Source of the DNA: an uncultured Pseudomonadota bacterium
GTDB lineage: Bacteria; Pseudomonadota; Gammaproteobacteria; Methylococcales; Methylomonadaceae
DNA length: 32,312 bases
Reading direction: 5' to 3'
Assembly: GCA_903902945.1 (NCBI GenBank)
Contig: CAIUWU010000223.1
Coordinates: forward strand, 1 to 32,312
The notes under the pieces are model-generated. The model was not told where the DNA came from. It saw only the letters and a program-made list of their open reading frames with translations, and did no database searches. This document shows positions 21,205 to 29,142 of this stretch, one piece after another. The translations under genes were made by a program, and so were the position numbers. How positions within the stretch are numbered: position 1 is the stretch's first letter; each line of letters opens with the position of its first letter.

Positions 21205-22592
21205 ATGAAATTAAAACTTCCTTTTTTTATTTTTTCGACACTTTCTTCAGGATTAGCTCAGGCAGGTTATTCTCTTTACGAAGGGCAATATGGTGAATTA
21301 AATGCAGGTTTGGTTGCTGAAACTGCTTTATTTGCAGAAGGTAATAATCAGGGTGGTGGTGCGCAAAAAGAAGGATTAACTGATCAATTCTTGGATTTGA
21401 ATATAAAACCTTACTTAGAGGCGCTTTGAATACCTTTAAAGGTAGTAAGTTATATGGTGGTTTTAGTTATTCTTATACCAGTTCTTTAGGGCATGATCCA
21501 TCTGGCTATACAAGACGAGGTGTTATAGATTACACCAGAGAAAGTGATTATGTTAGTCTGGGTGGATATAAAGATTACCGTAATTTGTTTGCAACAGAGG
21601 ATTTATATGCTGGCTGGAATTCAGGTAAATTATTTGATGCCAACGAAAATATAACATTCGACATTTCAGGTGGCCGACAAAAATATAATATAGGATCGGG
21701 GTTTCTGATTAGTTACGGTGCCGAAAATGGAGCAAATAGAGGGGGTGGATATTTATGGCCTCGTACTTCATTTGATAATACCGTGATTGGTAGAGTCAAT
21801 GTGCATGATACAAAATTAGAAGGGTTCTATCTTGAAACCAGACCTCTGAATCCAGCTGATAAACGCAGCTATTCTGGTGTGAATATTGAACATAAGATTT
21901 CAGATACATCAAACATTGGTTTTAGTTATATCAACACTCAGAATAAACGTTCTTTGCATGACGATGGTACAAATATTTCACTAGGCATTCAAAACGTTGA
22001 TAACAATACCTATGATGCTCGGTTTGTTTTTTCACCGCTAGAGAATTTTCAGTTTAGCTCTGAATATGCTTATCAGGTAAATACAACTACTGTAACTTCC
22101 GACGTAAACGAAAAAACTAAACATAATGCGTCAGGTGGTTTTGGACAACTTGAATATAAAAGAACAGACCTCTACTTGCAACCGGCATTAAGTTATCGGT
22201 ATGCCATTCAAGATCAGAATTTTGATGGCATGTCACCTGGTATGACTAACTGGGGAACCTGGTTTCAGGGCGAAATATCAGGCATGTGGATGTTATACAA
22301 TACAAATTTAATTACACACATGGGTAAGTTAGTATTAAATCCTACAGTAGACATTACTACAAACCTGATTTACTTCAACTATACCTTTCTTGATCCATCT
22401 GCATTTAGTCAAACCTCAGGTAATTACGGAAGTGAGATTAATTTAATCACGGACTGGCAGTACAATGAAACGGTTAAGTTTACCGCCAGCCTTGCAACAT
22501 TAGTACCTGGTGAAGGTGCCAAAGAATATATGGGCGGTGATGCAAACCAAACATGGGTGCAAGGGATGTTATACGCTTCTTTCAATTACTAG
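21205..22592 (+). pseudogene. frameshifted outer-membrane beta-barrel protein (alginate-export/porin-like)
   Basis: ORF 21205-21429 starts with a signal peptide (MKLKLPFFIFSTLSSGLAQA) and ends at TGA. ORF 21426-22592 continues the same barrel in the -1 frame (LNTFKGSKLYGGFSYSYTSS...) to a terminal aromatic residue (YASFNY). Consistent with a 1-nt loss near 21420-21428. Confidence 0.65.
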
Positions 22593-22667
22593 ACATAAAT
22601 TATAATTTTGACTTTATAAAAAATTATTTGATTGTTAATAAGTCATGGCAAATTAATAGCGTACAAA

Positions 22668-23693
22668 ATGAAATCTAAAAACATCTTATTCGGCATTCTG
22701 GCTTTCTTTATATTAAGTCTAAATGTCGCAAATGCTAACAATATAAAAGTAGGCAGCATGAAGCCTGCGACAACAGTTACTCCTGGCGCACAAATCGTTA
22801 CTATTGGATTTTTTCCAATATCCATTTACGGCTTAGATATATCCAACAACACATTCTACCTAGATACCTATATGTGGTTCAAATGGAAAGGCGATATAGA
22901 CCCTACCGAATCAATGGAATTGGTTAATGCAGTTGATAAATCTTCTATGGTAAAAGAAGTATTACTAGACACACCAAGTACTCTGTCTGATGGAAATAAA
23001 TATCAGATCATGCGCATTGAGGGTCATTTTTTTCAATCATTTCTTCTCAATGACTTTCCTCTAGATAAACATAAACTCAGTATCTTGGTTGAAGATAGCA
23101 CCCATGGCTTTCAACAGATCAGTTATGAAGTTGACCAGATATCTACTGGCATTGGTGACCAGTTATTCATTCCGGGTTGGTATATAAATAAATGGAACGC
23201 CACCTCTTTGATTCATGATTATGGTACGTCATTTGGTGAAAGTGATAGTCAAAATGCCGGGGGGTCTGTGTATTCAGCAGTAAGCTTTGGAATTAATATT
23301 TCTCGCCCTTCAAGTTATTTTTTCTGGAAACTGTTACTTCCGTTAATTATCGTTATTTCAGCATCCTGGGTTAGTTTACTGCTGGATTATAGTCTTATAG
23401 AAGCCAGAACAGGAATGCCGGCTACTGCATTGCTTACTACCGTTTTTTTACAACAAGGATACTCAGATAACCTTCCTCAGGTAGGTTACTTGGTACTAAT
23501 GGATAAAATATATGTTTTGGCTTACATACTCATCGTTGTATCGCTTATAAGAGCTATTGCGACGGCATATTTTGATAATGACCATTCTAATTCAATCAAG
23601 ATAAGAAAAGATGACAGAACTATTCTGGCCACTCAAGTTATTGTATTTATAGGTTATATTATATTTATTGTTTTAAACACAAACGGTATCTAA
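22668..23693 (+). CDS. prokaryotic pentameric ligand-gated ion channel-like protein (Cys-loop superfamily, cysteine-free)
   Basis: Signal peptide; beta-sandwich ligand-binding-type region (YLDTYMWFKWKG, FLLNDFPLDKHKLSILVED at the pro-loop position); four hydrophobic segments, with M1 (FFWKLLLPLIIVISASWVSLLLD), M2-M3 and a short linker to M4. ATG at 22668. Confidence 0.72.
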   Translation: MKSKNILFGILAFFILSLNVANANNIKVGSMKPATTVTPGAQIVTIGFFPISIYGLDISNNTFYLDTYMWFKWKGDIDPTESMELVNAVDKSSMVKEVLLDTPSTLSDGNKYQIMRIEGHFFQSFLLNDFPLDKHKLSILVEDSTHGFQQISYEVDQISTGIGDQLFIPGWYINKWNATSLIHDYGTSFGESDSQNAGGSVYSAVSFGINISRPSSYFFWKLLLPLIIVISASWVSLLLDYSLIEARTGMPATALLTTVFLQQGYSDNLPQVGYLVLMDKIYVLAYILIVVSLIRAIATAYFDNDHSNSIKIRKDDRTILATQVIVFIGYIIFIVLNTNGI

Positions 23694-23753
23694 AAACTCT
23701 TGAATTTTTTATTTTCAAGAACCGTGTTTTCGTTTAAGCGAGTTTGCGTAAAA

Positions 23754-24270
23754 TTAGACTTTGTTGCATAAGCGCTTAACAATAAATAGCCGTGCAGTAA
23801 AACAGCAAGGTTTTGAACAAAATTTGCGCCGCAAACCTCGAATCGTTCGGCTTGGACCAAGCGAGGCAAAGTCAATGCCGGCGGCACAGCGCATCAATGT
23901 GATCGACGCGCTGCTGTGATCGGGGCGACTACTGTTGCCCCACTTTGGCAGAGCGTAAATGGCCTGCTTTCTGATGGCGTTGATCGAACGCATGCAAGCC
24001 GATGGTGGTGATTGTGCACAACGCATCCATTCACACCACCAAACAGCTGAAACCTTATTGGGATTTATTGGAAGAGAAAGGCATGCGATTTTATTTTCTG
24101 CCTACCTATACACTCCTGAGTTGAATTGAATCGAATTGCTGTGGCATAAGATGAAATATGAATGGCTACCTTTCAAAACATATACGCTGCATGAACTGCA
24201 ACAGGCCATTGATGAGATTGGCGTGGATTTGCCTCTAAATACACGCTAATTTTTTGCTAGGCGCTTACCT
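23754..24270 (+). mobile_element. decayed IS630-family transposase remnant
   Basis: Fragments in shifting frames: AQRINVIDALL; VVIVHNASIHTTKQLKPYWDLLEEKGMRFYFLPTYT; ELN.IELLWHKMKYEWLPFKTYTLHELQQAIDEIG. Possible imperfect terminal repeats CATAAGCGCTTAACA (23767-23781) and the reverse complement of 24255-24269 (GGTAAGCGCCTAGCA). Confidence 0.78.
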
Positions 24271-24337
24271 GATTACTTATTTGTTCAATTATCGTAAATG
24301 CCTTTTGCATTTGACGAAAAGGGGTTTACTTTTATCC

Positions 24338-24733
24338 TCAATAATTCTGACAAACATCAATGACAATTGTTACTGCTTGTATATTGCCAATTGCAGGATT
24401 ATCTTTCAAATAAGCTACTATACGTTCAGCCAGTGACACCTCTTTTTTAAGACACGCCTCAAGAGATAATGCGCTAACAACACCCGCTATAAAACCTGTA
24501 CATAAACCAGCACTTAAATTCTGTTTTTTACTATCAGTTCCCAGCCATAATGATCCTGTATTTTTATGCCATGCCAAATATTCTTCGCAATTCTCCTGTA
24601 ACCAGACACCGTCTTTAGTTTCTGCGTTAGCTTTCATCAAGGTATTGACGGCTGTTTTATCTATTCGCGCCGGCTCAGCCAAACAAACAGCCGCTTTAAA
24701 AAAAATTAAAACTACAAAAAACACTTTCTTCAT
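24338..24733 (-). CDS. secreted Rap1a/Tai-like protein
   Basis: Signal peptide (MKKVFFVVLIFFKAAVCLA) then SAGLCTGFIAGVVSAL...CLKKEVSLAERIVAYLKDNPA, resembling the Rap1a/Tai pattern (xGLCxGYIxGV...C.P..V...Q....V..YL..HP). Confidence 0.6.
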   Translation of the reverse strand: MKKVFFVVLIFFKAAVCLAEPARIDKTAVNTLMKANAETKDGVWLQENCEEYLAWHKNTGSLWLGTDSKKQNLSAGLCTGFIAGVVSALSLEACLKKEVSLAERIVAYLKDNPAIGNIQAVTIVIDVCQNY

Positions 24734-24893
24734 AATTAATAATAAACTTAATTAATGTTATGGATATTTAATTTTTTACGATTTTATGTTTTGAAAATTA
24801 TTTGCATTTTTGATTTGCATTAATTCTTTAAACGCAAAGAGTATATACTGAATTACATAGATATTATCCAATCATTATTGGGAGTTTTGATTT

Positions 24894-26807
24894 ATGACAT
24901 GTAAAACAGTGCCAGTCTATTCTCAAAATCAGAATAGTACTCGTTACGAACTCAACCCTTCTCAGGTGAAAACCGCTATTGCCATATTACTCGCCTTATC
25001 TTGTTTAAATACTGAGGCGGCAGTCATAGCAGGGACCGGAGCGGGTTTTGGCACACAAGGTAACTGGACCAGTCATGGTGGTACGCTGGATGGCATCCAC
25101 TATAGTGAGCTAAATGATATTACGACGGCTAATGTCAGTACCTTAATTGAAGAGTTTTCTTTTCCAACCAATGTCAACGGCAGCCACATGGGCACACCGT
25201 TGGTGAACAACGGCACATTGTATGCCGTCACACCGTTCCCGAATAATCTGGTAGCTTATGATCTAAGTACCGGTGCGCTTAAATGGACTTTTATACCCAA
25301 AATCCGTGGCTATGCATTCGGCGTTAACTGTTGCGATACGGTCAATCGCGGCCCGTCTTTCGCGACCCATGCAACCTACCCTAATGGACTGATTGTCTTT
25401 AATACCCTGGATAATACAACGGTAGCAGTCGATGCCTTGTCAGGCAAACAAGTCTGGCAAACAACGCTGGCTGACCCTACAACCGGGGTCACCACCAATG
25501 GCGCAACCTTAGTAGTACCCGATAAATCAAGACCCGGCGAATCGCTGGTGATCACAGGCAGTTCCAGCGGTGAAATGGCCGTCAGAGGCTGGGTTAAAGC
25601 GCTGGATTTAGCAACCGGCACCTTGAAATGGACAGCATACACAACCGGCTCTGATGTCGACGTTAAAATCAATCCAACCACTTATAAGCCTTTTTACAGT
25701 AAAGATGCCGCAGGTGACCAAGGCATTAAAAGCTGGGAAGGGGGTGGCGACAAATGGCAACAGGGAGGCAGTTCGGTATGGGGTTATATCACTTACGATG
25801 CTGACACCGATCTGTTGTTCTATGGCACCAGCCAGCCGGGCGTTTGGAATGCTGATCAGCGTCCGGGAGACAATAAATGGGGCGCCTCGCTTTTTGCCCG
25901 TAAGGCTTCAACCGGCGAAGCACAATGGATTTATCAGGTTACGCCTCATGACCAGTGGGATTACGATGCGATCAGTGAAAGTATCCCTATGGATTTAAAC
26001 ACCCCCATTACAACCGCTTCAGGTTCTCATAGTAAGGTACTGATACACTTCAACAAAAACGGCTTTGCCTATACCTTTGACCGCCAGACCGGGGAAGTCC
26101 TGTCAGCACCAATTTTTGGCCCCAACAAACAATCCGTCACCTGGGCCGATTCTATTGATTTGACAACCGGTAAACCGGTACCGCCTCAGACCAGCAAAGC
26201 AACCACGGAAGGCAGTACAACAACCGGTATTTGTCCTTCGGCAATGGGTATGAAGGGCTGGGAACCAGCAGCCTATTCACCCAGAATCAATACCGTTTAT
26301 CTGCCTGTTTTTAACCTGTGCATGAATTACCAGGGCCTAAAAACAGAATATATTGCCGGCGCGCCCTATATGGGTACCGATATGACAATTCTGCCAGGAA
26401 CCGCCTCTTTTACTTTTGCCGGCGGAGTCTTCAACATGGGGGAATTGGTCGCCTGGGATATCGCCACCAATAGCAGGAAATGGAATATCCCGGAAGTCAA
26501 ACCGATTTATGGCGGAATACTGGCGACTGCGGGTGATGTGGTTTTTTATCCTACACTGGACAATCAATTTAAAGCTGTTGATGCCAATAGCGGCGCGAAA
26601 TTATGGAATACCACGCTGGAATGCAGCTCAGTAGGCAGCCCAATTAGTTTCGTGAGTCCTAAAGATAACAAACAACGGATTGCCATTTTTTCAGGTGTAA
26701 GCTGGCTTGCAGGTGGTTTCACGGCCACTGGTAAACCCTGTCCGGGTAAAGGCGGCTCCAGCGTTGTCAGTGGCGGCGGCAGAGTCCATGTCTATAAACT
26801 GCCTTAA
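24894..26807 (+). CDS. PQQ-dependent methanol/ethanol-family dehydrogenase, XoxF/lanthanide-type by motif
   Basis: Adjacent-cysteine motif FGVNCCDTVNRG (25329-25334), GSSSGEMAVRGW, WNADQRPGDNKW and HDQWDYDAI with catalytic Asp plus Asp two residues later (codons 25959 and 25965). Confidence 0.9.
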   Translation: MTCKTVPVYSQNQNSTRYELNPSQVKTAIAILLALSCLNTEAAVIAGTGAGFGTQGNWTSHGGTLDGIHYSELNDITTANVSTLIEEFSFPTNVNGSHMGTPLVNNGTLYAVTPFPNNLVAYDLSTGALKWTFIPKIRGYAFGVNCCDTVNRGPSFATHATYPNGLIVFNTLDNTTVAVDALSGKQVWQTTLADPTTGVTTNGATLVVPDKSRPGESLVITGSSSGEMAVRGWVKALDLATGTLKWTAYTTGSDVDVKINPTTYKPFYSKDAAGDQGIKSWEGGGDKWQQGGSSVWGYITYDADTDLLFYGTSQPGVWNADQRPGDNKWGASLFARKASTGEAQWIYQVTPHDQWDYDAISESIPMDLNTPITTASGSHSKVLIHFNKNGFAYTFDRQTGEVLSAPIFGPNKQSVTWADSIDLTTGKPVPPQTSKATTEGSTTTGICPSAMGMKGWEPAAYSPRINTVYLPVFNLCMNYQGLKTEYIAGAPYMGTDMTILPGTASFTFAGGVFNMGELVAWDIATNSRKWNIPEVKPIYGGILATAGDVVFYPTLDNQFKAVDANSGAKLWNTTLECSSVGSPISFVSPKDNKQRIAIFSGVSWLAGGFTATGKPCPGKGGSSVVSGGGRVHVYKLP

Positions 26808-26825
26808 GTCTGACAAAGCAGTCTG

Positions 26826-27680
26826 ATGACCATGTTCACACAATGCAGAACGCGGACGCCTTATTCAGCACCAGTATTAATTATGGCTGCGGCAATGTTA
26901 TCAGTAGCGGTTTCAGTTCAGGCGAATCAGCCACTTCGCGTATGCGCCGATCCCGACAATCTGCCTTACTCCAATCAGCAGCAGCAGGGTTTTGAGAACA
27001 AGATTGCCTCGCTACTAGCCAAGGATATGCACAGAACACTTGCATACACATGGTTAAAGCAACGGCAAGGCTTTTTCCGGCAAACCCTGAATGCGGATCG
27101 TTGTGATGTCGTGATTGGGGTTCCAACCAGCCTGGATCTGGTTTTGACTACCAAACCCTATTACTGTTCAAGCTATATGCTGGTTAGCCGTAAAGATCGC
27201 ATGCTAAATATAAGCTCTTATAACGATCCGGCTTTAAAGGATTTAAAAATCGGCTTGCATGCCATAGGTAATGATGGCGCAAATTCACCGCCCGCAGTAG
27301 CGCTGGGTGATCATGGTCTGGCTGGCAATATTTATGGTTTCTCAATGTGGGGTAATGAGGGCGATCAAAACCCGCAGGGCTGGGTTGTTGATGCTGTTGC
27401 GGATGGCCGTATTGATGCCGCGATTATCTGGGGGCCATTTGCCGGATTTTTTGCCAAAAAACACGGTAATTTACTGCAATTAAGCCCCGCTCCTGTTGAT
27501 GAAAAAAAACCATCACTCGCTTTTGCATACAGCATTTCGATGGGCGTCAGAAAAAATGATCAGGCGTTTGCCAGCTTACTAGAGCGGAGTATCCGGCGGC
27601 AAAGCAAAACTATCAGAAAAGTACTAACCAGTTACCAGATTCCGTTTACCGAATCAGACGCCTGTTCTCCCGCTGCATAA
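26826..27680 (+). CDS. MxaJ/XoxJ-like periplasmic substrate-binding protein associated with quinoprotein dehydrogenases
   Basis: LRVCADPDNLPYSNQQQQGFENKIASLLAKDM; RCDVVIGVPTSLDLVLTTKPYYCSSYMLV; GRIDAAIIWGPFAGFFAKK. 18 bp downstream of the dehydrogenase. Confidence 0.85.
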   Translation: MTMFTQCRTRTPYSAPVLIMAAAMLSVAVSVQANQPLRVCADPDNLPYSNQQQQGFENKIASLLAKDMHRTLAYTWLKQRQGFFRQTLNADRCDVVIGVPTSLDLVLTTKPYYCSSYMLVSRKDRMLNISSYNDPALKDLKIGLHAIGNDGANSPPAVALGDHGLAGNIYGFSMWGNEGDQNPQGWVVDAVADGRIDAAIIWGPFAGFFAKKHGNLLQLSPAPVDEKKPSLAFAYSISMGVRKNDQAFASLLERSIRRQSKTIRKVLTSYQIPFTESDACSPAA

Positions 27681-27724
27681 GCAGCGGATCAAACAGCCAT
27701 CGTATTATTTATAGAAGGTACAAA

Positions 27725-28921
27725 ATGAAACTTAATCCAACTTTGTTTAAAAGCGGTCTGATACCGTTATTAGTTTTGATAAACGCCGGAACCTGCTGGG
27801 CGGCTGCCAGTCTGAGTCCTAGTAGTCAATCCATTACCGGAGTAGCCGGAAGTACAGTGACCTCAAAAACAATCACAGGAACCGGATTTACTGGCGCTAT
27901 TACATACACAGTTGCGACCGCTTTGCCAAATGGCCTGTCGATAAACAACAGCACAGGCGTTATCAGCGGCATACCCTCTATTGCACAAAAATCAACGAGC
28001 TACACAATAGCAGCAAGTGATGGAACAGCGACTGCAAGCACAAAAGTCAGTATCGCCGTTAATCCTGCACTGGCCCCCTCCAGCCAATCAATTAACATAG
28101 TTCTTGGCAATTCACTCACCACTACGGCTTTAACCGGAGCCGGTTTTGTCACTGCGCCTAGTTTTTCAGTATCGCCTGGCCTAGTTAACGGTCTGAGCTT
28201 AAACACAGCCACAGGTGTGATTAGTGGTAACCCCGCATCGACTTTAGCAACCACCACTTACACCATCACTGGCTCGGATGGTACTTTTAAAGCCACCGCC
28301 CAAACCAAGATTACCGTCAGCCCGCCGCCCCCCGCTATCTCACCTGCCAGCCAGACTATAGATGGTATCAGCAGAGGCACCACAGTTAATGGCGTTTTTA
28401 CAGGAACCAACGTTAACACCACGCCTTTTAGTGCAAGCAATTTTGGTGGCAGTGTGAGTTACAGTATCACGCCAGCATTACCTGATGGCTTAAGCATTAA
28501 TCCGACTACCGGCGTTATCAGCGGTATCGCCAAAGTACCTAAATTGGCAGCCGGCTATACCATCATCGCGAAAGGCGCTACCAGCGGTAATGCAACCGCT
28601 ACCTTATATCTGAATATTACTGATAATTGCATACCCGAAACTTTAGATTCGGCTAGTGAAGGCAGAAGAGCTTATTTACGGTTGAACTGTCAAAGCTGTC
28701 ATGGCGATAGTGGCTTGGGCGGGATGGGACCCAAAATCATTGGTCAAAATAATGTCGGTGAGCGCGTAACAATAGGCTCTTCGAGTCGTGGCATGCCGGC
28801 TTTCAAAGATTATATTTGTGGTAACGATATTAAAAATATGAACACATATCTCTACAATTTAGAACACGGACCAACCCCACCAAGCTTCAAACACTGGTGG
28901 GAAGCCAACCCAAGCCAATAA
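27725..28921 (+). CDS. three putative-Ig (He_PIG-like) repeats fused to a C-terminal cytochrome c domain
   Basis: Repeats of (L)(x)PSSQSI...LPNGLSINxxTGVISGIP...YTIxAxDG. C-terminal LNCQSCHGDSGLGGMGP (CXXCH at 28688-28702) and candidate axial Met in SRGMPAFKDYI. Confidence 0.85.
   Translation: MKLNPTLFKSGLIPLLVLINAGTCWAAASLSPSSQSITGVAGSTVTSKTITGTGFTGAITYTVATALPNGLSINNSTGVISGIPSIAQKSTSYTIAASDGTATASTKVSIAVNPALAPSSQSINIVLGNSLTTTALTGAGFVTAPSFSVSPGLVNGLSLNTATGVISGNPASTLATTTYTITGSDGTFKATAQTKITVSPPPPAISPASQTIDGISRGTTVNGVFTGTNVNTTPFSASNFGGSVSYSITPALPDGLSINPTTGVISGIAKVPKLAAGYTIIAKGATSGNATATLYLNITDNCIPETLDSASEGRRAYLRLNCQSCHGDSGLGGMGPKIIGQNNVGERVTIGSSSRGMPAFKDYICGNDIKNMNTYLYNLEHGPTPPSFKHWWEANPSQ
27809..28625 (+). 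repeat. three tandem He_PIG/Ig-like protein repeats (about 85-100 aa each)
   Basis: ALPNGLSINNSTGVISGIPS / GLVNGLSLNTATGVISGNPA / ALPDGLSINPTTGVISGIAK recur at roughly 270-300 nt intervals. Confidence 0.8.
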
Positions 28922-29142
28922 TCAAATAGCACCCAAACACAACGGACTCTTGCGGGCAGATAGGGATCAAGTCATGCCTAATTGGCGAGAACGACGCGAG
29001 CTGCTCAACCAACTGCCACTAGCATTTGATCAATGGTCATATTGAATTCTTCCCGCAAACTCGAATCGTTTTGAACGCTTTTAAAGACTAATAGCAAGCT
29101 ATAATGCCGCCTAATTTTTAGAAGCACATTGCAAACAATCCC

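Noticed and set aside
21415-21430. Programmed -1 frameshift in the porin
   Set aside because: No slippery heptamer or clear downstream stimulatory structure seen; lesion or sequence error is simpler.
23754-24026. 90 aa minus-strand ORF
   Set aside because: Falls within the IS630-type remnant, whose recognisable motifs read on the plus strand.
29071-29105. TTGAAC / TATAAT promoter before the RFAP synthase gene
   Set aside because: The spacing is about 23 bp, too long for a sigma70 promoter; the TATAAT alone is not enough.
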